Positions 48,283 to 59,303 of a stretch of DNA of 64,000 nt are shown here, in pieces (position 1 is the first letter of the stretch; each line of letters starts with the position of its first letter). The translations under genes and the position numbers were made by a program. The DNA is from Moniliophthora roreri (Eukaryota; Basidiomycota; Agaricomycetes; Agaricales; Marasmiaceae). Location: NCBI GenBank assembly GCA_001466705.2, contig LATX02000207.1:310001-374000 (forward strand). The letters run 5' to 3'. The notes under the pieces were generated by a model that worked only from the letters and a program-made list of their open reading frames with translations, was not told where the DNA came from and searched no databases.

Positions 48283-50267
48283 ATGCCTAGGGCTACCCGA
48301 CTCAAGAAAAACAACAGAGGTCCAGCAACTGTTGTATGCCCATGGTGCCAGAACCCAAACAAGCTATTTTGGCCAGGAAAGTCCATCAATTCGCACATAG
48401 CGCGTTGCCCTGCCTATAAAGAGGTTTTAGCTCAAAATAACATACCCGAGGATGCGGAAGAAGAGGGCACAGGTAGCAAGGACCCTGGAGAGGAGTTGGA
48501 GTTGGAAGACGGAGAGCAAGGAAGTGTGGATGAGAATATGGAGGGCGGGCATCTAGGAGTGGAAGAATTTGGAAATGTGAATGTGGGACGTATCGGTGAA
48601 GTTCGTATGTTCTCATTTTAGTCCTGAATATATCCTCATGGGTGTTCAGCATGCAGATGACGCGTCAATGGATATCCTAGATCCAAACACGATAGAAGAA
48701 CCTGATGCGCCTATTAATCCTCTTCGAAAGACCAACACGCGAACTTCACGATTGCCATCTCGTTATCGTGATTTCAGTCTGGCTACGGGTTATTCATTTT
48801 TAGCAGACCCGATTCATCATCAGCCAACTCCTTCTCCCGAGCCAATGGAGGACATGCAAGAGGTTGAATCTGGATCTCCGAAAGCATCACAGGAATCCAA
48901 CCCAATGGAGCAGGATCATCCCAACGAGAACGACTATTTCATCAGTCAGCCAAACGAATTCAGTATCTATCATATCCATCGGTATCACAGACCATCTCGA
49001 GAACCCGAATATGGAATCGATGATCTTGCTGATTCGTGCAACTTTGACGTTGCACCTTCCTTTTCGAGGTCTCCAGAAGCGATATACGGCAAAGTGACAC
49101 CCGAAGGTGATCCATCTTCTAGCCCTAGCTCGCATAGTCCAAGTCATGTCATTGGATCGTCACATGAGGGAGACACCGACAGTCTACAGGAGTCTCAGGA
49201 TCTCAAACGTTATCCTTCAGTCGAAGTACCCTCCGACGGTGAATCACACATAAGCGAGAATGAGGTTGCTGTTGGTCCCTTCCAGAACAGCACGATATTC
49301 CGCTTAATGGACTGGGCGTTGAACGTCTGTAGAGTCACGAAAGGAGCAGGTGCCAAGATCATTGATCGTTTGGTTCACGAAGTCATTCTTGCACCCGAAT
49401 TCAATCGAGAACACCTCTTGGGATTCTGTTTCCGACAACAAGAGCAAATAATGGATGCATATCGATCTGGAATTCCCGATATCGAGCTACCTCCTCCTGA
49501 GGAGGATGCATCTGAGGACGAAGTATCTCAGCATCCGTCTCAGGTGTCCACAGAATCTGTGACGCCATTATTACCATTTGTTGCCAGTGATGAATGGCAC
49601 ACCGGTCACGTCGATATTCCCGTGCCATGCGCTAGGTACAAGTGCAAAGAAGACGATGCGAAGATATTCAGGGTGAATGACATCTACTATCGAAATCCAC
49701 TCGACGTGATTCAATCTGAATTTGCCGATACTATGTTCTACTCCCTGCATCTCAAGCCGTTCAAGGAGTTCTTCCGACCTTCACCCAATGCGGATGTTGA
49801 GCGCGTGTATGGAGAGGTATACACTTCCGACCGAATGTTGGAGATGGAGAGGGATGTAATGAAGCGAGTCCCCAATGATAACGAGCACGAAGTGGTAATT
49901 GCCGCTCTTATGGACGCATCAGATTCCACGTTGTTAGCCAATTTTGGAACAGCATCGCTTTGGCCTGGATACTCAGTCCTTGGAAATCTCTCCCATTATA
50001 TCAGGCTCAAGCCTTCTATGCACGCACTCAACGCGATACTATTTGTACCGTCTGTAAGTCACACCTCTCTGATCAACTTCAATGCTCACATTTCGAACAG
50101 CTTCCAGATTCTTTTCAGGATTTCTATAAAGAACATTTCGAGCGACTTGCTCCAGATAGCGTCTTGCGTCACTGCAAGCGAGAATTGATAATGCTCGTCT
50201 GGGGTCTTCTCTTTCTCAATCCCGATTTCATTGCGGCCTACCTTTACGGAATTCTAATGCATTGTGC
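48283..50267 (+). pseudogene. Plavaka-type transposase, N-terminal part, cut by a gap (CpG-mutated copy)
   Basis: Exons 48283-48600, 48650-50053 and 50101-50267+ (introns of 49 and 47 nt). N-terminal C2HC finger: C19, C22, H38 and C42 in CPWCQNPNKLF then HIARC. After a Ser/Glu/Pro-rich linker comes the signature of basidiomycete Plavaka (CACTA/CMC-related) transposases: LANFGTASLWPGYSVLGNLS, KPSMHALNAILFVPS, LPDSFQDFY and HCKRELIMLVWGLL. The catalytic part lies beyond the gap at 50268. It differs from the copy at 50799 chiefly by changes expected from CpG decay (Arg to Cys/His, Ala to Val/Thr). Confidence 0.78.
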
Positions 50268-50405
50268 NTTAGAAAGAAAAACTTACATGGGACGACAACG
50301 AGGGAGGGAGCTCAACGCAGGCGTCGATGATGGTGGTTGTGGAAAAAGCGAAAAAAATGATAAGTCCCACGCGCGCGGCAGTATTGGTCTGAATAATCTT
50401 GAGGT

Positions 50406-50427
50406 GGTCAACTCACGTGAGTTGACC
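50406..50427. promoter_or_regulatory. Second copy of the 22-bp CACGTG palindrome
   Basis: Identical to 48011-48032. This contig (50269 on) also gives the full promoter, including a poly-A stretch and the segment lost at 48173. Confidence 0.65.
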
Positions 50428-50798
50428 AGTCCGACATTACTCAGGCTATCATACCCTCGCGTCGGACTTTGAATAATTTTTTCTTCTTGCTCGCTACCTC
50501 CACAATCGATAATAACGGTAAGTATTCTTCACGCTAAGTACAGTAGAATTAGTGTATCAAATTAATCAAAATCAATAATGTCTAATTTTACGACTCATAA
50601 GAATAAGAAGTGGTCAAAGGCCAAAAAAAAAAATCCACTTTAATTTTGTGCTGTCAGACGCGATGCTGACGACCGTTTTTTGCAACCTAGGGCTACAAAT
50701 AAGGGCGCTGTGCGAAGACCGTAAGGTCTTGATTGGTGAATACTTTCAAGATATATACCCATTAATAACAACTCATCCGATCTCCACAGGAACGATCC

Positions 50799-52618
50799 AT
50801 GCCTAGGGCTACCCGACTCAAGAAAAACAACAGAGGTCCAGCAACTGTTGTATGCCCATGGTGCCAGAACCCAAACAAGCTATTTTGGCCAGGAAAGTCC
50901 ATCAATTCGCACATAGCGCGTTGCCCTGCCTATAAAGAGGTTTTAGCTCAAAATAACATACCCGAGGATGCGGAAGAAGAGGGCACAGGTAGCAAGGACC
51001 CTGGAGAGGAGTTGGAGTTGGAAGACGGAGAGCAAGGAAGTGTGGATGAGAATATGGAGGGCGGGCATCTAGGAGTGGAAGAATTTGGAAATGTGAATGT
51101 GGGACGTATCGGTGAAGTTCGTATGTTCTCATTTTAGTCCTGAATATATCCTCATGGGTGTTCAGCATGCAGATGACGCGTCAATGGATATCCTAGATCC
51201 AAACACGATAGAAGAACCTGATGCGCCTATTAATCCTCTTCGAAAGACCAACACGCGAACTTCACGATTGCCATCTCGTTATCGTGATTTCAGTCTGGCT
51301 ACGGGTTATTCATTTTTAGCAGACCCGATTCATCATCAGCCAACTCCTTCTCCCGAGCCAATGGAGGACATGCAAGAGGTTGAATCTGGATCTCCGAAAG
51401 CATCACAGGAATCCAACCCAATGGAGCAGGATCATCCCAACGAGAACGACTATTTCATCAGTCAGCCAAACGAATTCGGTATCTATCGTATCCATCGGTA
51501 TCACAGACCATCTCGAGAACCCGAATATGGAATCGATGATCTTGCCGATTCGCGCAACTTTGACGTTGCACCTTCCTTTTCGAGGTCTCCGGAAGCGATA
51601 TACGGCAAAGTGACACCCGAAGGTGATCCATCTTCTAGCTTTAGCTCGCATAGTCCAAGTCATGTCATTGGATCATCACATGAGGGAGACACCGACAGTC
51701 TACAGGAGTCTCAGGATCTCGAACGTTATCCTTCAGTCGAAGTACCCTCCGACGGTGAATCACACATAAGCGAGAATGAGGTTGCTGTTGGTCCCTTCCA
51801 GAACAGCACGATATTCCGCTTAATGGACTGGGCGTTGAACGTCTGTAGAGTCGCGAAAGGAGCAGGTGCCAAGATCATTGATCGTTTGGTTCACGAAGTC
51901 ATTCTTGCACCCGAATTCAATCGAGAACACCTCTTGGGATTCCGTTTCCGACAACAAGAGCAAATAATGGATGCATATCGATCTGGAATTCCCGATATCG
52001 AGCTACCTCCTCCTGAGGAGGATGCATCTGAGGACGAAGTATCTCAGCATCCGTCTCAGGCGTCCACAGAATCTGCGACGCCATTATTACCATTTGTTGC
52101 CAGCGATGAATGGCACACCGGTCACGTCGATATTCCTGTGCCATGCGCTAGGTACAAGTGCAAAGAAGACGATGCGAAGATATTCAGGGTGAATGACATC
52201 TACTATCGAAATCCACTCGACGTGATTCAATGTGAATTTGCCGATACTACGTTCTACTCCCTGCATCTCAAGCCGTTCAAGGAGTTCTTCCGACCTTCAC
52301 CCAATGCGGATGTTGAGCGCGTGTATGGAGAGGTATACACTTCCGACCGAATGTTGGAGATGGAGAGGGATGTAATGAAGCGAGTCCCCAATGATAACGA
52401 GCACGAAGTGGTAATTGCCGCTCTTATGGACGCATCAGATTCCACGTTGTTAGCCAATTTTGGAACAGCATCGCTTTGGCCTGGATACTCAGTCCTTGGA
52501 AATCTCTCCCATTATATCAGGCTCAAGCCTTCTATGCACGCACTCAACGCGATACTATTTGTACCGTCTGTAAGTCACACCTCTCTGATCAACTTCAATG
52601 CTCACATTTCGAACAGCT
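50799..52618 (+). pseudogene. Plavaka-type transposase, second copy, cut by a gap
   Basis: Exons 50799-51116 and 51166-52569 are open. The third exon is lost at the gap at 52619. Same zinc finger and FGTASLWPGYSVLGN signature; it carries the presumed ancestral CpG at nearly all sites that differ from the first copy. Confidence 0.78.
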
Positions 52619-52619
52619 N

Positions 52620-53221
52620 TATAATACACTCACTCAAATGCTGGCTAGCATTTGTGTGGTCTGAAATGACCCTAAACTATGTTTTTCCCATCGAGATGAC
52701 TATTCCCGACAATAAGCGCCCATAAACGCTCACCTCTGCGGTCCCAAATGATTTTTTCGTCGTTATCAGATAATAAACGCCAATAATATGGGCGCTTATT
52801 ATCCGAAATAACTTTTTAGTCATTCCCGACGTTAAGCGCCCATAAGCGCCCACAAGCGCTCAAGAGCGATCAAGCAAATGAAAGTTATATGCCAGAACAT
52901 ACGCGATCACAAAATCGATCTACACGACATACCCCAATGACACCAAATTCGTGATCTACGCCCCAGAAAACCCCTAGACCGAATTTTCTTTGCTTTGTGA
53001 ACGCGTTGAATGCGTCGTTGGGGGCTGCGTAGGTTCGTTTGGTATCATTTGTGGTACCTGAAAATGCGCCGCCCGCCCTTTCCTTTACACCGCGACGACT
53101 CACCCGCTCTCCGCACTCGATCTCGTTCGATATCTGACGGATCTTCGAGATGTTCGCTATTTCAACATCCTGGGTAAGTCCTTTCTCTTTTCTGAGCATT
53201 TTTCTTACTGATGGCTTGTAG
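52620..53221. other. Upstream region of T5orf172 copy 1, rich in GCGCTTA-type words
   Basis: Holds a stem-loop (52766-52806) and dense AAGCGCCCAT/GGGCGCTTAT words. Contig 52620-53622 is essentially repeated as 53746-54759. Confidence 0.6.
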
Positions 53222-53622
53222 ATGGTAACTGCCTCCATCAAACTCGAGGCTACGTTCTTCAAATCGTTCAGTTTGTTCGACAAACGCGGCGACATCTACG
53301 CTTTTCGTATCGTTGACGACGAAGACCCCCAATATCTATTCAAAGTTGGACGAACAAGCCGGCCACTGGAGGAGAGGATGATTGAATGGGATCGACAGTG
53401 CCCGAGCAAGGTACATATCTGGCACGAGGGTATACTAGTGGCTCATAGCCATCGCGTTGGTGAGTTTTTTTCGCATTTTCCATCTTCAACGCGCTAACTC
53501 GAACCCTAGAGCGTCTAGTTCATCTCGAACTGATGGCTCGTGGGTACGAAAGGGTCATTGAAATGTGCCCCGACTGTAAGTTTTTCTTCTCCGCCTTCGA
53601 TTCGCGTACTGATAGGTTTTAG
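53222..53622 (+). pseudogene. T5orf172 (GIY-YIG-like) gene, copy 1, cut by a gap
   Basis: First two exons identical in translation to the copy at 54359, lost in the second intron at the gap at 53623. Probably an allelic or repeat contig. Confidence 0.8.
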
Positions 53623-53891
53623 NCGTATATGTTTAATAATATCGTGTATACTCGCCTTGATATTCGCGTGTGGTGTGATTGGTCCGAAACGACCTTAAAC
53701 TATTAGGGATTTGAATCTTGAACGGTGAGTTACAACTTCATAATTTATAATACACTCACTCAAATGCTGGCTAGCATTTGTGTGGTCCAAAATGACCCTA
53801 AACTATGTTTTTCCCATCGAGATGACTATTCCCGACAATAAGCGCCCATAAACGCTCACCTCTGCAGTCCCAAATGATTTTTTCGTTGTTA

Positions 53892-53932
53892 TCAGATAAT
53901 AAACGCCAATAATATGGGCGCTTATTATCTGA
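53892..53932. repeat. 41-bp stem-loop
   Basis: TCAGATAATAAACGCC, an 8-base loop, then GGGCGCTTATTATCTGA; one mismatch/bulge in the stem. Also at 52766-52806. Surrounded by further GCGCTT words (53828-53990). Confidence 0.7.
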
Positions 53933-54358
53933 AATAACTTTTTAGTCATTCCCGACATTAAGCACCCATAAGCGCCCACAAGCGCTCAAGAGCGATCAAG
54001 CAAATGAAAGTTATACGCCAGAACATACACGATCACAAAATCGATCTACACGACATACCCCGATGACACCAAATTCGTGATCTACGCCCCAGAAAACCCC
54101 TAGACCGAATTTTCTTTGCTTTGTGAACGCGTTGAATGCATCGTTGGAGGCTGTATAGGTTCATTTGGTATCATTTGTGGTACCTGAAAATGCACCGCCT
54201 GCCCTTTGCCCGCCCTTTCCTTTACACCGCGACGACTCACCCGCTCTCCGCACTCGATCTCGTTCGATATCTGATGGATCTTCGAGATGTTCGCTATTTC
54301 AACATCCTGGGTAAGTCCTTTCTCTTTTCTGAGCATTTTTCTTACTGATGGCTTGTAG

Positions 54359-54863
54359 ATGGTAACTGCCTCCATCAAACTCGAGGCTACGTTCTTCAAA
54401 TCGTTCAGTTTGTTCGACAAACGCGGCGACATCTACGCTTTTCGTATCGTCGATGACGAAGACCCCCAATATCTATTCAAAGTTGGACGAACAAGCCGGC
54501 CACTGGAGGAGAGGATGATTGAATGGGATCGACAGTGCCCGAGCAAGGTACATATCTGGCACGAGGGTATACTAGTGGCTCATAGCCATCGCGTTGGTGA
54601 GTTTTTTTCGCATTTTCCATCTTCAACGCGCTAACTCGAACCCTAGAGCGTCTAGTTCATCTCGAACTGATGGCTCGTGGGTACGAAAGGGTCATTGAAA
54701 TGTGCCCCGACTGTAAGTTTTTCTTCTCCGCCTTCGATTCGCGTACTGATAGGTTTTAGGCGGGAAAAAACATCAAGAAATCTTTCGTCTCCCGAGCCCG
54801 GATGCTTGGGAGACGGTAATCAAGCCTTTGATTCACGAGGTGAACGGGAGGGTGGAGAGATAG
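54359..54863 (+). CDS. T5orf172-domain (GIY-YIG-like) protein
   Basis: 135 residues from three exons (54359-54596, 54647-54712, 54760-54863; 136 codons exactly). The domain, also called the MUG113/DUF1766 type, is a GIY-YIG nuclease relative: YAFRIVDDEDPQYLFKVGRT holds the two-strand core with K-x-G-R-T, followed by PLEERMIEWDRQCPSK, HRVERLVHLELMARGYER and CPDCGKKHQEIFRLPS. The usual fungal proteins are longer at the N-terminus; here an intron acceptor directly precedes the ATG, so an upstream exon may exist but I find none in frame. Its stop is about 90 bp from the right-end array at ~54950, so it may be cargo of the candidate giant element. Confidence 0.82.
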
Positions 54864-54949
54864 ATGTAGTTTATCGTACATTCTTGTTGCTATCTTGTCA
54901 CTTTGTATGCTTTTTCGTTATCGAATTGCTTGACCTGCTAATTGACTTT

Positions 54950-55139
54950 CTTAAATTGTATTCGATTATAATAGTGTTGCTTTATTTTAACGTATTATAA
55001 TGGATTATAATAATGTCGCTTTATTTTAATGTATTATAATGGATTATAATAGCGTCGTTTTATTTTATTGTATTATAATGGATTAAAATCACTAAAATAC
55101 ATTATAATCCATTATATTTAGGTGTCCATTTCGCTGATG
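54950..55139 (+). repeat. Right-end fragment of tRNA-cored family 1 terminus
   Basis: Three ~45-bp units of the TTTATTTTAATGTATTATAA type, then TATATTTAGGTGTCCATTTC and GCTGATG. The reverse complement of the end is CATCAGCGAAATGGACACCT, identical to the left-end fragment at 28997. Confidence 0.8.
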
Positions 55140-55168
55140 CTGAAGAATTGCAGAATCCACTCGGCTGC

Positions 55169-56981
55169 CTATGAAGAGACCATCCGATCTGCATACAGAT
55201 AGTCTGTGATATGTGATCCAAGCTTTCCTGTCAGAGCGGGATTTTGGACAATGACAGCATGGACAGTACCCAACACATTATCATTAAAGTTGCTTTCCGT
55301 AATATGGTTTCCCCACTTTGCCCATGCATGGTCAAAAACAGCGTATCTGTACACACAAGTCAATTGACCGTTTTCACGCCATATCAGAAGCGGAAACGTA
55401 CCGTGCCTGGGTCAACACAGCTTCATCGTTGTCAGAGCCTTGGATATGGTGATCGATAACACGAAAGTACAAGTTTGCGAGGAAGCCATGCAGATCCTTA
55501 TCGCTTCCTACGAAAAAGTAGCCGGACCGCGATTCGTCCCATAGAAAATCAATAAATGAGGCGTGGAGTGTACGGACCTCATCTTCAGGATCTCTGATTT
55601 TGAAGATTGAGTGCATTCCACGCAAGGCTGAGAGCGCTTTGCCTTCAGGTAGAAGTAATAAAGCTTCTATGTGTTGTGGCATTTGAGAGAACATGTTTTG
55701 TCCTCCCACCAATATGATTGAGAGTAGAGCTCGAATAACGTCTCGAACTTTCGAGCGCCGAGGGTTAGATGAGAGGATCTGATGATAAAGCGCATCTAGG
55801 TCATGGAACGGTGAGCTCAACTCTGGATACGAGTGAGTGTTTGGGTGGAGAATGAGATCCAGCTGCTGGCATGGGTCAAAATACTCCTCGTCCACAAATT
55901 TGATCACTGTCGTAGCATAAATAAACTGCCCGCTTGCTTTTCGTACAAGTTCGGAGATAACACCGGGAGCAGGCCATGAACACGGAAACCGGACGTAGTT
56001 ACTGTGGGGGTTGTTGCATATCCGCTCGAACTCATTTTCCAGGAAGATTTCAATATCATGACCTGGACCAAATATGTGATCAAGGGCAATGCGAAGTAGG
56101 TATGGACCAAAGCTGTCTGTATTGAACGCATCCCGAATAGAGGGTTCGGGCCGACTGCATATGAGGATACGAAAGGGCATGTCCTCCAATAAGGCACTGG
56201 CCATGATGTAGAGGATACGCTGTTGCGCTAAAGTCCCAGCGCACTCGTCTAGGCCATCGACAATGAGAGATCCTGGACGACGACGTGGTCTAGAGAGTGA
56301 TCTACAAGCTCTAGGATCAGCTTTGTGAACTGAACTTCGAGAGTCGCCTGTAGAATAGTAGGATTCCTCCGGATTGCCTCTTCAATCAGCTCACGCAGCT
56401 CTGGGATAGCATACGCGAGCTGATAGGCAAGTGAAAGGAATAAATATTTAGGGCTGTTCCGCTTCGGATCTCCTCGCGAGAAGAAAAAACTGGCTGCAAG
56501 CATGTTCTCCTCTTGTGCCTTCTCTGCTATCGTTTGGGCAATGGCAGATTTACCGGCGCCAGCTGGACCGTATAGCCACACCATGCGACTCCAGGTTGAG
56601 TCACTTGTAGGCCACGGCATATGATCCCAGGTTGAGTCACTGTGAAGCCACATAGTGCGATCCTGGGTTCTACTGTGAAGCCATATCGTGCAATCCCAGG
56701 GCGAATCACTGTGAACCCAGTCGAGGAGCAGCTTCAAGACACCTCGGCAAGTCTCTGGATGACATTGGGGAGGCGGATAGCGTGTCTCTAAGTCATGACT
56801 AGCGCCTACATCTCTGACGAGTTGCCATAGAAGTTGAAGAGCTGAGTACCAGCTTAACCAATGCCTTTCGGTCAACAATGGATGACTTACGCCCCCCCAA
56901 GTATAATAAATTTATCTGATCCCCACCAATGTTATTGAATTGACCACTGCTGATATTCACTCCTCGAGCATTGACAAACAT
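55169..56981 (-). pseudogene. NACHT-type NLR gene, one-base frameshift
   Basis: Exons 56981-56891, 56841-55403 or so, and 55346-55169. Fungal NLR layout: N-terminal SSGQFNNIGGDQ motif, then NACHT with P-loop GPAGAGKSAIAQT near 56555, FFFSRGDPKRNSP, Walker B SLIVDGLDEC near 56240 and FRILICSRPEP. The frame breaks at about 56311: reading needs one more base between CTAGA and GCTTGTAGATC. C-terminal WD40/ankyrin/TPR repeats are absent; it ends DYLYADRMVSS. In fungi such STAND NTPases serve non-self recognition and incompatibility. The frameshift could be an assembly error. A minisatellite precedes the P-loop. Confidence 0.82.
56571..56715 (-). repeat. Coding minisatellite before the NLR P-loop
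   Basis: About four imperfect ~36-bp units, coding for WLHSDSTWDHM-like segments directly before WLYGPAGAGKS. Family members usually have one such segment here. Confidence 0.7.
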
Positions 56982-57161
56982 TGACCAAACATTATCCTCT
57001 GGTAGGTGAAAGTGCAGCAAGGTTGCTCCGTAGAGAATAAGGGTAGATATGGGTTGCCAAGCTGTTGAGATTGTCCCACGTTCAGCTTGTGGTAAGGTTT
57101 GATAGAATCTTCAATCCAGTGCCAATATCTTGATCGAGATGAATGATAATGATGACTCTAC

Positions 57162-59206
57162 TAGGGATGTTATCGACTGACCATGCTATGCTACTGCTAC
57201 ATCAGTGAAATGGACACCTAAATATATTGGAATAAAATGAGTGAAATATGTTATAATGGCCAAAATACATTATAATCATTATGGTGTATTTTAATGTAAT
57301 ATAATTGTTGTTCCTTTATTTTAATGGATTAAAATGAAGCAAAATGGTTATAATGTATTCTGGCTATTATAATGTATTTTGGCTATTATAATGTATTTCA
57401 GCCATTATAATGCATCGGCCCCACCTGGGGGTCGGGGACAAAAAGAAATAATATTTATTTGTTGCAACCCCTATGAGTCGAACCCTCTACCTCAAGGTGG
57501 ATTAGTCAGCAACCTTGGTTGCCACAGGGTGCTCAAGACCACTGTACCACAGTACTATATACTTACTACCACACATAGTGCAATATATCCCCTTACCCAA
57601 AAGACCTATCTCCACCCTCTTGCTGTTTCTATTGATCAAATCCCCAACCAAAAGCTTCCCTTCACTTTATAGAGTCCTCTCCCTGTCCTCTGGAAGGCAT
57701 AAAAATGCACTGTTTTGATTGCCTCTGTTACAATCTATTTTACTACATTATAATAACTCTGTCTCATTTCATTGCATTTTAATGTACTATAATAATACCA
57801 TCCCATTTTATTGTATTTTAATGGATTATAATAACACCAGTCTCATTTTAATGCATTTTAATGTATTGTAATAGCATTGCTTGATTTTAATCTATTACAA
57901 TGGACTAAAATCAGCAAAATACATTATAATTTATTATATTTAGGTGTCCATTTTGCTGATGTATGCTTCAAGCAGCTAAGGCTTAACTGCTTGGCATAGC
58001 TCTTAACATTATCTGCTATGGCTATGCTAAGGCTGCTAGCTGCTAAAGCACATAATAGCTGTAATAATATTAGTCAAAAGAAATGCCTTTAAATCCATAG
58101 GGACATACAGCGAGCGTAAAGGAATGAAGAGGGAAGAATAGCGAGTCAGCGTGGGTAAATAGGCACATGATCTGATCTATGGCCGGTATGACTTCGCTGC
58201 TTGCACCTTGACTGTTTTGCACACTATTGACCTGTAAAATTTGAGATGGAATACAAATAAGACCTAGAGAATGTAAATTGTAAGTATCTAAACATTAGAA
58301 AGAAAGCTGGAGTTCACTGCAGGATAAGATAAGATGAAAATCATAGATAAGATCGCAGCTTACATTGTTCCAGAGCAAGCGACACATTCATTCAAATACT
58401 GTACCTTTATGAGCAGTTCGAACAAGGGGGTGACCTGTGACTAAAAAAACAAAAATTTATTTTTGATTGTCTGTTGCTCCACCTGTGACTTTGTGAAAAA
58501 TTTCGCACAAAAATACCCATTTTATTTTGGGCCACTTCTGAGTCAGATCTCTTGGCAATCCACTCTGCAGATTCGATCAACCTTGTTATGACCAGTGACC
58601 GTCATGACCTTTCATGCAAAATAGATCCTCCATGACCTGTAACATTCAAAGTGCTTGTAAAGGTACAGTAGATTGATTCAAACTCATATAGAGGTAAAAA
58701 CATCAGTCATCAAGTTTCAAACTGTTTATTAGAGTTGAGACACTACTCTTGGTGGAAATCAACAATATGGAGTATGCGTTGGCTTAGCATTATATTTCTG
58801 TCTTTTGTGCTACATTTGGACATGCACCACTGCTCCCACACTGTCTTTATTAGGATATGTTTTTTTTTTTTTTTTTGCTTAATCCTTTCAAATAACACTC
58901 ATCTACCTTGTAGATGTGTCACTCTTGCTGCTACATACTGTTTTCAACGTCTTTTGCTTGTGTAGTTTTATGTAGCTTGCAAAAATATCATGTCACTGGA
59001 CCCTGGACCTTGCGGGCTATTCCAGACTGGTATCGCTTAATTAACCTGCTCCCCCGATTCACCTCCACCAGCATATTCATATAGCATTGTAAAAAGTTGT
59101 ATTTGTTCTAGCTAAGCAGTGTGAAAGCGGCTCTCAAGCATATAGTAGCAGCTAATGGCTATGCTATGCTAAGCAGCAGCTTTTGGCAGAGCAGTTGGCA
59201 TCCCTA
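57162..59206. mobile_element. Second hAT-like element, non-autonomous, carrying a nested element
   Basis: Ends TAGGGATG...CATCCCTA; 8-bp target duplication GACTCTAC at 57154-57161 and 59207-59214. Subterminal GCTATGCTA/GCTGCT words occur on both sides. The tRNA-cored copy B is inserted 38 bp inside its left end. No transposase. A long T-run lies near 58861. Confidence 0.82.
57200..57961 (-). mobile_element. tRNA-cored terminal-inverted-repeat element, family 1, copy B
   Basis: 762 bp, inverted relative to copy A. Ends CATCAGTGAAATGGACACCT and, reverse-complemented, CATCAGCAAAATGGACACCT. A box at 57539-57549 and B box at 57475-57484 (minus strand), 54 nt apart as in copy A. Possible 3-bp duplication TGC if two more bases (TA) are counted into each end. 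Confidence 0.8.
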
Positions 59207-59302
59207 GACTCTACCCATCAATATCAAGGCTGTCATTTCTCAGCTAGAGCTCTTGCAACTTACCTTACAGCAAACTATGAAACCTTAGCATATTTTTCAT
59301 AG
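58362..59302. repeat. Contig-end duplication, unit 1
   Basis: 941 bp repeated at 59304-60244 with one base differing in a T-run. Lies on both sides of the gap at 59303; covers the right end of the second hAT element. No gene inside. Confidence 0.85.
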
Positions 59303-59303
59303 N

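Larger units (their letters stand above)
28997..55139. mobile_element. Candidate giant cargo-bearing transposon (inferred)
   Basis: Inverted copies of one terminus (CATCAGCGAAATGGACACCT, CpG intact, plus three further matching bases CAG outside) bound a block. The block carries a DUF6698-type gene, an Spt5-like gene, a divergent Plavaka-type transposase and a T5orf172 gene whose stop is about 90 bp from the right terminal array. A chromovirus and redundant contigs inflate the length. Gaps at 33747-53623 mean that the two ends might belong to different copies. See findings. Confidence 0.35.
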
